Shown one piece after another: positions 21,874-30,813 of a stretch of 34,271 nucleotides of DNA. Position 1 is the first letter of the stretch, and each line of letters begins with the position of its first letter. The notes below the pieces were generated by a model that made no database searches, had not been told where the DNA came from, and worked only from the letters and a program-made list of their open reading frames with translations. Origin of the DNA: a virus; IMG/VR virus record IMGVR_UViG_3300028361_000081, positions 1 to 34,271 of that record, one strand, 5' to 3'. A program made the translations under genes and the position numbers.

Positions 21874-22635
21874 ATGACTACTACACTCGAACAGACTCAA
21901 GACTTGATCCTAGATTGCTTAAAGGCCGTTCCCGCATTTGCTGGTCACCAGGTTACCTGGGTGTCGCGCAAAGAGGGCAAGGTTTTAAACGACATAGATG
22001 CCGGGCGCTCGCGCCTATCACTCGCCTGCTTCGTTTACCCAGTCGCGCCGACTGGGTGTAATCCAAATCTGCAAGGCCCTGTTTTTGATAAGCTCCAGCT
22101 GCGCGTAACTTGGTTTGAAAACTTCGAACTCAACCACGATGCATCGCTCCATGCAGATGCAGCCGCTCTCTTAACCCTGCAAGCGCTCCATCAGTATGGA
22201 GTCATCGCAGATGGCCTACACATGATCACAGTTCAAGAGCAAGGCCCTATGGAGTGGAGCCTTACGAAACAGGGGCTGCAACAATGGGATTGCTGGTTCA
22301 ACTGCCAGCTCAGTCTGCCTCAAGTTCCCCGCGCCCCAAAGCCAACCATCGCCTACGATCTCGCTGCCGAGCAAGTCACCATCAACTGTCGCGACGCAGA
22401 CGCCTCCATCTACTACACGACAGACGGCACGTTTCCTTTCCCGGAAAACCCAGCGCGCACGATCTATAACGCCCCCGTCACATTCGGCGGCGTGATCGTC
22501 ACCCATGAAGATCGCATCGTGACCACCGAAAACCCATTCGACGCCGACAGCTCAACCGAGATCCGCGCCATCGCGATCCGCACCGGCTACCTGCCTAGTA
22601 ATCTTAAATCAATCACACTCAGTCAAATCGCCTAA
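21874..22635 (+). CDS. Tail-completion-like protein with a C-terminal chitobiase/FN3-like domain
   Basis: A 253-residue protein. The N-terminal ~150 residues occupy the tail terminator position and have a helix-strand layout (QTQDLILDCLKAVPAF, then KLQLRVTWFENFEL). The C-terminal ~90 residues form an Ig-like sheet of the chitobiase C-terminal type: KPTIAYDLAAEQVTINCRD, then ASIYYTTDGTFPFPENPART. That domain is usually found on secreted carbohydrate-active proteins and cell-surface proteins; on a tail protein it could decorate the tail or bind glycans. Order and spacing support the tail role. Confidence 0.75.
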   Translation: MTTTLEQTQDLILDCLKAVPAFAGHQVTWVSRKEGKVLNDIDAGRSRLSLACFVYPVAPTGCNPNLQGPVFDKLQLRVTWFENFELNHDASLHADAAALLTLQALHQYGVIADGLHMITVQEQGPMEWSLTKQGLQQWDCWFNCQLSLPQVPRAPKPTIAYDLAAEQVTINCRDADASIYYTTDGTFPFPENPARTIYNAPVTFGGVIVTHEDRIVTTENPFDADSSTEIRAIAIRTGYLPSNLKSITLSQIA

Positions 22636-22638
22636 ACC

Positions 22639-22938
<300 letters not shown>

Positions 22939-22965
22939 ACCGAAAACCAGCCAACTCCCATCATT

Positions 22966-23877
22966 ATGAGCCTAGACAGAACCAAAATCCTACGCGGCCC
23001 CTGCAAAATCGCCTTCGCTGGCGAGACCTTTTACAGCCGTGCCGACGTCACCGTCAAATTCTCCACGCCACTCTTTGACAAGTCGTCGGCAGCCTACGGC
23101 CGTCACGGCCAAGGCGTCGAAGACAAGCTGATCGAAGTCTCCTTCACGCCCGTCACCTACACCGCCGCGCAAGCCGCCGTGCTCTGGCCGCATGCCAGCA
23201 CCGCAATCGGAGCCAGCATTTATGGCGCAGTCGATACGCCCTGCGTGATCACTCCCATCACGGGCCAGCCGCTCACACTCGCCAATGCCGCCGTTACCAG
23301 TATGAGCGACCTCGCTTTTTCGCCTATCCAAGGGTTCTGGGCAGGCGATACCACGCTCACCGGCCTGCTCGCTAATAATGCCGATCCGTCCGCGATCGCC
23401 AGCTACTACGCATGGGGCGCAGCCGCCTCTGGAGTCGATATATCCGCGCAGTGGGATGCAGCCAAAGATCTCTACCTGCCCTTCACGGCAGCCTATAACA
23501 CCGCCACTTGGCAGGCCATGGAAGGCTTTAAAGTGAGTGCCAATCTCAACCTAGCCGCCGTCAAAGTCGACGCGCTCGGCACCGTCGATATGACGCTCTC
23601 CGCGCACAACCCCACCTGCACCTTCAAGCCAGCGGGCAAGAACGAACTCGACCTCGAAGCACTCACAAACTTCGGCCTCGCCATCGGCTCTAGCCAAGCC
23701 CTCAAAGACATCGTGCTCGCAGGCCCCGACAGTGGCGACCTCAGCTTCACGCTCGCATCCGTCACCCCTGGAGCCGATCAAGATCGAGTCTATGGTAACG
23801 AGGCAGACCGCATCGGCGAACTCACTCTGGAGAGCCAAGCCATAAGCCAACGCTATGCGTTCGGCACGGTTTCCTAG
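22966..23877 (+). CDS. Major tail tube protein candidate
   Basis: A 303-residue beta-rich soluble protein starting LDRTKILRGPCKIAFAGETF, a start like tail tube proteins of several siphophages, and with VKFSTPLFDKSSAAYGRHG and SAHNPTCTFKPAGKNELDLE. It is abundant in small and hydrophobic residues and lacks a signal peptide. Length and position (after tail completion, before the tape measure) fit a tail tube with an extra surface domain. I cannot exclude that it is another structural protein. Confidence 0.75.
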   Translation: MSLDRTKILRGPCKIAFAGETFYSRADVTVKFSTPLFDKSSAAYGRHGQGVEDKLIEVSFTPVTYTAAQAAVLWPHASTAIGASIYGAVDTPCVITPITGQPLTLANAAVTSMSDLAFSPIQGFWAGDTTLTGLLANNADPSAIASYYAWGAAASGVDISAQWDAAKDLYLPFTAAYNTATWQAMEGFKVSANLNLAAVKVDALGTVDMTLSAHNPTCTFKPAGKNELDLEALTNFGLAIGSSQALKDIVLAGPDSGDLSFTLASVTPGADQDRVYGNEADRIGELTLESQAISQRYAFGTVS

Positions 23878-23878
23878 T

Positions 23879-23946
23879 TATCAGTTTTTCCGTTCCCAGT
23901 TTAAGACCCGAAAACTAAGAAACCGAAAACCAGAAAACTCGAAAAA
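23879..23946. repeat. Low-complexity ccgaaaac repeat between tail genes
   Basis: Contains cccgaaaactaagaaaccg and related units, like the end of the repeat at 22872-22947. It fills the whole 69-base gap and runs up to the next ATG; no ribosome site is visible. Confidence 0.7.
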
Positions 23947-24444
23947 ATGCGCCTCGTTTTTCAGACCGTCGAACTATCCGCCGGGGGCAAAGGCTCCCCG
24001 GTCGGATTGTCCGTGGGAGGGCAGAAGCAAATCGATACCGCTAGTTTCTTACGCGCCGCAGAGGGCAAGGTCTTTGACCGGGGCAATAAAATCTACCAGC
24101 TCAGCTGGCAGCAACACCGTGAGTTTGCGACCGTTGGCGAGTGCGAATCATTTATCCTACTGCACGCCGCCAACGCTCCCGACGGAGAGGGCACCTGCAC
24201 CATCACTACCGAGGGCGGCGCAACCATCACGCTCACTGGAGCGGTGCTACAAGTGCCGAAATCCGACAAACAAGTCGGTGCCAGCGTCTGGCACAACTAC
24301 GAGCTCGTCGCCAGCGGCATGACAGGCGCGGTGCCTAGTGCGCTCAATCCAAATGGTAGCGAGGTCAATCCTCCAATTAACAATGCAGTCACTCACAATG
24401 GCGAGACCGTCACCCATGACGGCCAAACCGTCACTCACTCCTAA
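23947..24444 (+). CDS. Unknown tail-module protein
   Basis: A 165-residue protein: a beta-rich N-terminus (MRLVFQTVELSAGGKGSP), then YQLSWQQHREFATVGECESF and ATITLTGAVLQVPKSDKQV, and a C-terminal tail with HNGETVTHDGQTVTHS repeats. The middle reads like small tail proteins that help tube or tip formation. The last ~20 residues are a tandem pattern of VTHxGxT, which could be a flexible tail. It starts without a clear Shine-Dalgarno site right after a repeat-filled gap. Confidence 0.7.
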   Translation: MRLVFQTVELSAGGKGSPVGLSVGGQKQIDTASFLRAAEGKVFDRGNKIYQLSWQQHREFATVGECESFILLHAANAPDGEGTCTITTEGGATITLTGAVLQVPKSDKQVGASVWHNYELVASGMTGAVPSALNPNGSEVNPPINNAVTHNGETVTHDGQTVTHS

Positions 24445-24472
24445 CTCACGCTTAAACGCTCTTTAACCGCTC

Positions 24473-25123
24473 ATGAAAACACATTTATCCATCTTTGCAG
24501 CGCTCATCATTAGCATTGCCAGTCTACACTCAGCCGACCTCACCACCATCCTTGAGGACATCGACCTTTCGCCAACCGGCACATGGGATTTTACGGGTGG
24601 CACGATCTCGGTCAACGATGCAGACCTCCCCAGCACGCTACTACGCGCCGATCAAGTCCCCGACCTCGACGCCTATCAGCTGCTATTTGCTGGCGTGCCC
24701 TCATTTGACTGGGCAACGCGTCAGACTTACGGCCCGGCGGGCATACTCGACCCGCGCCTCGATTGGTCCGCTCGCATCCTCTCCGGCGCGTGGACGATCG
24801 ATAGCGCCAGCGTCTCAGGACTTACCGTTCTCAGCTCCATCAATCTACCGCCTGACTCTATCGTCCGCACCCATATCGCAGACGATGCAGTCGGCCCCGC
24901 GCAACTAGACCAGCTCGGCAACTACACAGCGACGTCGCTCAGCCTCACCGACGTGCTTCGTCTGAGCGACATCGATGCCGATCCCGCAAATCCCGCTCCT
25001 GGCGAATCCGTCATCTGGCTATCCAGTGGCGCAGGCTCAGGCAGTGCCGGCGATCTCATGATCAAAGTCAACTCAGGCGGCACCACTAAAACCATCACCA
25101 TCGTCGATTACTCGGCTAACTAA
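24473..25123 (+). CDS. Secreted tail-fibre-like protein
   Basis: A 216-residue protein with a Sec signal peptide (MKTHLSIFAALIISIASLHS) and a likely cut before ADL. The mature part contains IADDAVGPAQLDQLGNY, a pattern frequent in tail fibres, and a C-terminal domain SGAGSGSAGDLMIKVNSGG of a type I associate with adhesion or tail proteins. A signal peptide on a virion component is unexpected, as tails assemble in the cytoplasm. It is the first of three consecutive genes with signal peptides. It may be an exported adhesin or lysogenic factor instead. Confidence 0.75.
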   Translation: MKTHLSIFAALIISIASLHSADLTTILEDIDLSPTGTWDFTGGTISVNDADLPSTLLRADQVPDLDAYQLLFAGVPSFDWATRQTYGPAGILDPRLDWSARILSGAWTIDSASVSGLTVLSSINLPPDSIVRTHIADDAVGPAQLDQLGNYTATSLSLTDVLRLSDIDADPANPAPGESVIWLSSGAGSGSAGDLMIKVNSGGTTKTITIVDYSAN

Positions 25124-25156
25124 TCTGCATTCAACCAATCCAATCAAAATAAAATT

Positions 25157-25513
25157 ATGAAACGTAAATACCTACGCCCGTTAATCCTCCTCGTCGCAGT
25201 CAGCATGACCGCGCTGCACGCTAATTTTATCATGCCGCTCTCAGAGCCGATCACACTCGAAGCACCCGTAATCGAAGAGCTTGAGCTAGTCTCTGTCCGC
25301 ATTTTCCCCGGCGAAAAACGTATCGAGGTCGTCGCCACGGCCGGTGCTGAAACTATCGTGGTATCCAAGACGGGCGCCGCTTACGACGCGATCATCGCGC
25401 AGATCGATGTCGGCATGTTGATCGGCGTCTTTTTACCAGAGCTTCGCGAAGCCGCTGCCGCTAAATTACAAGCACCGACGCTGCCAATCGCCCCCACGAC
25501 ACCCAACCCCTAA
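25157..25513 (+). CDS. Small exported protein of unknown function
   Basis: A 118-residue protein. The signal peptide is MKRKYLRPLILLVAVSMTAL ending LHA, then a mature part PLSEPITLEAPVIEELELVS and RIFPGEKRIEVVATAG, which reads as a short beta-sandwich. No fold is recognised. It is flanked by two other exported proteins and has an A-rich, Shine-Dalgarno-less start (ataaaattATG). It may be a periplasmic chaperone or subunit of the large protein that follows, 9 bases downstream. Confidence 0.75.
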   Translation: MKRKYLRPLILLVAVSMTALHANFIMPLSEPITLEAPVIEELELVSVRIFPGEKRIEVVATAGAETIVVSKTGAAYDAIIAQIDVGMLIGVFLPELREAAAAKLQAPTLPIAPTTPNP

Positions 25514-25522
25514 TCTCAGACA

Positions 25523-28276
25523 ATGCGCCAGCTATACGCCACCATCCTACTCCTCGGCCTCTCCGGGCTGAGTGCATTTGCGCTCAACTCGGTAGAGGTC
25601 ACTGGCCCTGCTAACACGCTGATCGCTCACGATCAAACGCCCGCCGCCGTCGATGGCAACGTATGGGCAGGGTTTAGCAGTGCCGTCTGGGAGGTGCGTT
25701 TTACCGACGTGCCTAACGTCAACATCGCCACACCGCCCACGACGGTCGATGGCCGCAATGGCAGTGCGGGCGCTCCAGGTTGGACTCAAATAACTGCGAG
25801 CGATGCAGGCTGGAACATGACTAACTTTGCCCAGCTCATCACAGGCGATTTTAGGGATGTCACACTCAGCACACCGTTTCGGTCTGGCCGCCCAAAGGGG
25901 ACGCGCTCAGAGATCTACGAACGCGGTCTACGCATCCCGCTAGTCATCCACTACCACCCCGAGCCCGATGCGACAGCCGTCGAGTCGCTGATCCGAGTCT
26001 ATATAAACGGTGGGTGGGGCACTAGAATCGGCGATGGTTATCGCCCTGCGCAATTTGATTTACGGCTCTCACTCACGCCGCCGGCCTACGATGTTGCTGA
26101 ATTTGCGCTCACAGCACTGCCCAGCGCGCCGCTCACCAGTCCGCACGCAGTGGCCATCACTGATGCGCCTGGTCTCGCAAAGCTGTCAATCGCTGGCACC
26201 GCCGCCATCGAGCATGCCGGGAGCCGAGTCTATCTGCGTTATCGCAAAATCGACCTTCAGGGTGCGCGGTGGACACCATTTGCACCGATCGCAACAGTCA
26301 GCTCAACAGGCACCTGGAGCGGATCGCTACCCACACCCAGCGCCGTCGAGGTCGAGCTAGACTTTATCCTAGCAACCGACGATGGCCAATATCGCCAACA
26401 TGTATCCAGCACTCACCTGCTCACACTAGAAGATAAGACAGATGGCGACTATGCTGACAAAGCCGGCGATCTCGTCGCCAATCTACTCAAACGCGCTTGC
26501 GGTGTCCCGCTCACGACTCGCATCGGCGGTTCGGCTAGTCTGACCACGCCGACACCAGTCACCATCGATGGCGAGACCTACATGGCCATCACCTACGAGA
26601 TCGACCCCACGCAGACAGACCTACTCGTCACGCCCGAGTGGTCGCCAAACTATCGCGTATCACCATTCCGCGCAGGCGGCGTCGTCCGCGAACTCATCTC
26701 CACAGATGTCATCACTGGCCTCACGACATGGCGAGCCCGCGCACCGTATCCGAGCCGCGAAGGCTACATGCGCCTGAGTGTGCAAAAGATCTCAGCAAAT
26801 AAGATCGTGCCACCGCCTCTCACTGGCCCGCTCGCCATCGCCGCAGAGATCGCACCGGCAACCGTCCTTATCTCTCCCAGCAATGTTGTCGAGACTCGAC
26901 TGGACGATGTCGTTTACAATGAGACAATCGCCTCATCGAGCTACAACGGCGGCCGGATCATTACCCAGGCACCTACCGTCACCGCGCTCGATCCGAGCAT
27001 CGCCACGCTCGATGCTCAGCTCAATATCGTGCGAGTCTCCGACGGTGTTGCCCGATTTGAGGCAGATGCATTTGGCGTTAAAAAGATCGTCGAGCAAGAT
27101 GTGACCGCGATCAACGGCAGCGAGACCGGCACGACTTACACTCGCCGCATTGAGGGCTCACTCGCTGGCTACCTGATCCGCTCCATCGACTCACGTATCG
27201 ATGGCAGTTCGACACTCGCCGATAATGGATTCGTGTTCGATACTCAAAACCACAGCACACAAACCTATGTGCGCAACACAGACTGGTGGGCGGCGGATGC
27301 CGACTTTACCGCAGTCAGCCCGTGGAATAGTAACAACGCCAACCATAAGGCCGGCACGCTCATCACACCGAGGCACTTTATCAATGCCGCCCATTTTCAG
27401 ATCGCCGTGGGCAAGGTCATTAGATTCATCGCTCAAGATGGCACCGTGCACAATCGCACGATACTATCCCGCAAGCGTCACCCGTCCTACGTGCCGTATC
27501 GCCCCGATTTTACGCTCTATACGCTAGATGCCGATCTCCCATCCGCAATCACACCCATGCAGATTTTGCCAACCGATTGGGCAGATTACTGGAGTCCTGA
27601 TAATATGCGGGCTCACGTCCGCGCCCCTGGTTGGCGGTTCGACCAAGAAGAGAAAGGCCTCATCGCCGATGCCAAACCAATCCAAGGTCGCACCTGGAGC
27701 CATCAATATCCAACCGACCCCGACCGTTTAAAATTCGGCGAGGCCATCATCCTCTACGATAGCGGCAATCCAGCCGGCATTCTACTCGGCGATCTCCCCG
27801 TGCTCACGACTGTGTGGACTGGAGGCGGTCCGGGAAGCGGCACACCGACGGGCGGCATGGTCAGCAACACCGGCCTCAGTATGGAGGCCGATCTAAACAA
27901 CATGATCATCGCCAGTGACAACATCGCCAACGTGTCCGGAGTCGCCAACACCAGCTGGCCCAACAGCGGAGGCCACTACCAAGTCAAGACCGCCGATTTT
28001 TCCGACTGGCCAAACTTCGCGACTGATAACTACCTCTTCGAATCAGGCAACGAGAGCGGCCTCTACGTGGAGCGAGGCCTAGTCAACGGCAAGCAATCCT
28101 ACCGCATGGCGCTCGATGACGCCAATTACAACCTCCTCACCTGGACCGGCACCCGCTGGCAAGTCGATCAGTATATAGGAGGCACTCTCGACGGCACCCG
28201 CTCAACATCCACCTCAGCCGTCGCCACACCCGACCTAGCCACATTCACCGGCAATTACTCATTCGTTAATCCATAA
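25523..28276 (+). CDS. Large secreted protein with a trypsin-like serine protease domain
   Basis: A 917-residue protein with a Sec signal peptide (MRQLYATILLLGLSGLSAFA). The N-terminal ~550 residues look like several beta-sandwich domains. The C-terminal part carries a trypsin-like pattern: GTLITPRHFINAAHF with H624, YRPDFTLYTLDADL with D662, and IILYDSGNPAGILLGD with S747, in the usual order and spacing; the usual GDSG is changed to YDSG. The final ~130 residues (ending ATFTGNYSFVNP) form a beta-rich tail. A secreted protease inside the tail module could degrade host surface layers, act as a tail-associated depolymerase after export, or be cargo. The tail position is clear; export is odd. 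Confidence 0.85.
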   Translation: MRQLYATILLLGLSGLSAFALNSVEVTGPANTLIAHDQTPAAVDGNVWAGFSSAVWEVRFTDVPNVNIATPPTTVDGRNGSAGAPGWTQITASDAGWNMTNFAQLITGDFRDVTLSTPFRSGRPKGTRSEIYERGLRIPLVIHYHPEPDATAVESLIRVYINGGWGTRIGDGYRPAQFDLRLSLTPPAYDVAEFALTALPSAPLTSPHAVAITDAPGLAKLSIAGTAAIEHAGSRVYLRYRKIDLQGARWTPFAPIATVSSTGTWSGSLPTPSAVEVELDFILATDDGQYRQHVSSTHLLTLEDKTDGDYADKAGDLVANLLKRACGVPLTTRIGGSASLTTPTPVTIDGETYMAITYEIDPTQTDLLVTPEWSPNYRVSPFRAGGVVRELISTDVITGLTTWRARAPYPSREGYMRLSVQKISANKIVPPPLTGPLAIAAEIAPATVLISPSNVVETRLDDVVYNETIASSSYNGGRIITQAPTVTALDPSIATLDAQLNIVRVSDGVARFEADAFGVKKIVEQDVTAINGSETGTTYTRRIEGSLAGYLIRSIDSRIDGSSTLADNGFVFDTQNHSTQTYVRNTDWWAADADFTAVSPWNSNNANHKAGTLITPRHFINAAHFQIAVGKVIRFIAQDGTVHNRTILSRKRHPSYVPYRPDFTLYTLDADLPSAITPMQILPTDWADYWSPDNMRAHVRAPGWRFDQEEKGLIADAKPIQGRTWSHQYPTDPDRLKFGEAIILYDSGNPAGILLGDLPVLTTVWTGGGPGSGTPTGGMVSNTGLSMEADLNNMIIASDNIANVSGVANTSWPNSGGHYQVKTADFSDWPNFATDNYLFESGNESGLYVERGLVNGKQSYRMALDDANYNLLTWTGTRWQVDQYIGGTLDGTRSTSTSAVATPDLATFTGNYSFVNP

Positions 28277-28284
28277 TCCCAAAA

Positions 28285-28590
28285 ATGAACACAGCAACCA
28301 TCCAACTAGACGGCAAAACCGTCCCCCTCACATTCGACAAGCACGCAAGATTTCGCTACGGCGTTTTCGGCCTCAGCTTCTCCGCGCTCCTCGAATCAGG
28401 CACCGACTACGCCGCCTCGCTAATCCTCATCTGGGCCGCGCTCCCCGATGCCGAGCGCGAAACGTATCCCACGCCCGAATCCCTAGTCGACGTCATCGAC
28501 ACCGATGCCACCGAGATCTTCGAGCCCGTCTTCAACGTCGTCGCTGGGATCGGATGGCTCGTAGGTGCATCCGATAGCTCTGCGCAGTAA
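28285..28590 (+). CDS. Tail assembly chaperone candidate
   Basis: A 101-residue acidic protein directly before the tape measure, the standard position. The sequence IQLDGKTVPLTFDKHARFRY then a helix and ATEIFEPVFNVVAGIGWLVG matches the general pattern of tail chaperones. I see no slippery site that would give the frameshifted longer form. Confidence 0.75.
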   Translation: MNTATIQLDGKTVPLTFDKHARFRYGVFGLSFSALLESGTDYAASLILIWAALPDAERETYPTPESLVDVIDTDATEIFEPVFNVVAGIGWLVGASDSSAQ

Positions 28591-28610
28591 GCGCTTAGTC
28601 ATTCATAACC

Positions 28611-30770
28611 ATGTCCGCACGCGATATACTTATAAAAATTCTCACCAAGGGCGATAGCTCTGGAAGTGAGAAGGTTGGCCAGTCGTTAGATCAACTCGGC
28701 AAAAAAGCAACCGCAGTCGGTAAGACTCTATCGCTCACGCTGACCGCGCCCCTTGTCGGCCTCGGTGCTATCTCCGCGAAGTTTGCGGCAGATGCCAACG
28801 AGTCGCTGTCGAAGCTAGAAGCCGTCTTCGGTCAGCGAGCCGATGCAATGAACCAGTGGATTGCCAAGCTACGCGAAAGCGTGCCGGCAACAACGGCGGA
28901 GATCCAAGACCTGGTCTCAGGGACACAGGATTTATTAGTGCCTTTAGGCATGGCCGATTCAGAGGCCGAGGAGATGACGAAAAGCATCGTAACCCTAGCC
29001 GGTGACCTTGCCTCCTTTAATAACATCCCAGTCGCAGAGGCCCTAGCCAAGATCCGCTCAGGCCTAGTTGGGCAATATGAGCCGCTCCTGCAATTTGGAG
29101 TCGCGCTCAACGCAGGCACCGTAAAAGCCAAAGCATTCGAGCAAGGCATCGGCGATGGTAAACGCGAATTAACTGCATCTGAGAGAGCGCTGGTCAGTTA
29201 TAAGCTAATCCTCGAAGGCACTAGTAAAGCACACGGTGACGCCGAAAAAACCAAAGGCAGCGATGCCAATGCCGCCAAGTTCTTACTTAAGGAATATACA
29301 GAGCTGGCCACGGTCCTGGGGCAATCGCTATTGCCTGCAATCAAGCCCGTCGTCACTGCTCTGACGGATGTCGCGAAAGCAGCCCAAGATTTGTCGCCGG
29401 GCATGCAACAATTAATTGTAGGTGTCGGAGCGCTTGCGGCGGGGGTAGGCCCTTTACTTATTGGACTGGGAGCGATGGCGAGAGGTTACACCGCCATTGC
29501 TGCGGTCACGCCAAAAGCAGTCGCAGGGATTCGCGCAGTCGGTCTCGCCGCCAAAACAGCTGCGCCATACCTCGCCGCGCTCGCCGCAGGCTACGCAGTC
29601 GGCACCGCCATCGATAAGCACTTCGACGTGTCGGGAAAAATTGCCGACATGTATGGGAAAATCGGCCAAGGCGAAAGAGATCGCCAGGCGGCACTCTCCA
29701 AATCTTACGGTTCAATTCGCGACCAGGTCATGGCCGTCGAGAATCTCGCGCAACAAGAGGCCACGCACAAGCAACTCGTCGAATCTACAGGCGCACTACA
29801 AGCGTCACTTGCCGCCGCCCGGAAAAAGGGCGATGACGACGCCGTCCGAGACCTCCAGCAGCAACTACAACTCACACAGAATCTGTTTGGGATCCTCGGT
29901 GGCATACTCGACGCCAAAAAAGAAACCGCAGCTGCCGAGCAAGACAGTCTCGCAGCCGCCGAACAGCTCAAAGCCAGTGCGTTCACACAATGGCAAGCCG
30001 AGCAAAAGATCGAAGACTCCCTTACCCGCCAAGAAAAGATCCAGCGCTTCATCAACGGCCTCGGCGAAGAAGGCCTCGCCACTCGTGAGGAACTCGTCGC
30101 CAAACTAGAGCGCGAAAACGCACTCCTCGACGCCAGAATCTCCGGCGACCCCGCCGCACTCAAAGACGCCGAAGACGCCATCGCCATCGAGCGCGAACGC
30201 CAAAGCCTCCTCGCCACCGGAGTCGTCAGTCAAGAAGAAGCCGCCAAAGTCGCCAAAGAGCGCATCGCCAAAGAGCGCCAAGCAGCTGCCGAAGAAGAGA
30301 AGCGCCGCAACGCCCCGCCCAAAGATCCCGTCGACAACACCGACCTAACCCAGCGCATCGCCCTAACCCGCGAACTAGGCCAAGCCGAACAACAGCAACG
30401 CCAACTCCGCGAAGGCGTCACCACTCGCGATTTCATCGATTTAGACGGCACCAAAAAACAAGCCTTTTTCGAAGGTGGTAAGCGCCTAGGCGACAGCGAT
30501 GATTTTGGCCGCACAACCGACCCCGTTCGCCAACCTGGAGGGCAGGGGTCCACCCCTGCCGCGCCCCCGCAGCAACAACCCACCGCCCCCGCAGCAACCG
30601 CCCCACAATCCCCAAACACCCAGCCCCCCGATCTCTCTCCAGTCAGCGCCGCCGTCTCCGCCGTCAGCCTAGACCTCAGCCCCGTCCTAGCCGCCATCGA
30701 GTCCATGGCACAACGCCTCCAACAACAAATCGACAACAACGCCAGCCGCATCGATCAGATCGGCAACTAG
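28611..30770 (+). CDS. Tail tape measure protein
   Basis: A 719-residue protein. The N-terminus is helical with the typical start KVGQSLDQLGKKATAVGKT, then a TP901-type tape measure pattern (NNIPVAEALAKIRSGLVGQY and SYKLILEGTSKAHGDAEKT). Hydrophobic segments lie at about residues 265-325. A long charged coiled coil follows (EEAAKVAKERIAKERQAAAE), then a Pro/Gln-rich segment with an embedded hairpin repeat (30541-30560) and a final coiled helix (AQRLQQQIDNNASRID). At ~720 residues a tail of about 100 nm is expected from the usual ratio, which is inference. Confidence 0.93.
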   Translation: MSARDILIKILTKGDSSGSEKVGQSLDQLGKKATAVGKTLSLTLTAPLVGLGAISAKFAADANESLSKLEAVFGQRADAMNQWIAKLRESVPATTAEIQDLVSGTQDLLVPLGMADSEAEEMTKSIVTLAGDLASFNNIPVAEALAKIRSGLVGQYEPLLQFGVALNAGTVKAKAFEQGIGDGKRELTASERALVSYKLILEGTSKAHGDAEKTKGSDANAAKFLLKEYTELATVLGQSLLPAIKPVVTALTDVAKAAQDLSPGMQQLIVGVGALAAGVGPLLIGLGAMARGYTAIAAVTPKAVAGIRAVGLAAKTAAPYLAALAAGYAVGTAIDKHFDVSGKIADMYGKIGQGERDRQAALSKSYGSIRDQVMAVENLAQQEATHKQLVESTGALQASLAAARKKGDDDAVRDLQQQLQLTQNLFGILGGILDAKKETAAAEQDSLAAAEQLKASAFTQWQAEQKIEDSLTRQEKIQRFINGLGEEGLATREELVAKLERENALLDARISGDPAALKDAEDAIAIERERQSLLATGVVSQEEAAKVAKERIAKERQAAAEEEKRRNAPPKDPVDNTDLTQRIALTRELGQAEQQQRQLREGVTTRDFIDLDGTKKQAFFEGGKRLGDSDDFGRTTDPVRQPGGQGSTPAAPPQQQPTAPAATAPQSPNTQPPDLSPVSAAVSAVSLDLSPVLAAIESMAQRLQQQIDNNASRIDQIGN
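30541..30560. repeat. Hairpin repeat inside the tape measure gene
   Basis: Arms ggcaggggt and acccctgcc around a 2-base centre, in frame, encoding GGQGSTPAA in the Pro-rich linker. It resembles dispersed palindromes of the ggcagggg-type seen in several genomes. Confidence 0.7.
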
Positions 30771-30813
30771 CATTTCAGTGTTTTAGCGTTTTAAAATTTT
30801 AGCATTTTACTAC
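30771..30813. repeat. Tandem ttttagc low-complexity filler between tail genes
   Basis: Units ttttagcgttttaaaatttt and ttttagcatttt fill the whole gap between tape measure and tail-tip genes. No Shine-Dalgarno site is seen for the next ATG (ttttactacATG). Another interspersed low-complexity repeat. Confidence 0.7.

Noticed and set aside
28270-28612. Frameshift site for the tail chaperone extension
   Set aside because: No slippery heptamer or continued reading frame was found between 28285 and 28611.
29454-29715. Minus-strand ORFs within the tape measure gene
   Set aside because: They are antisense shadows of a well-supported gene with no independent evidence.
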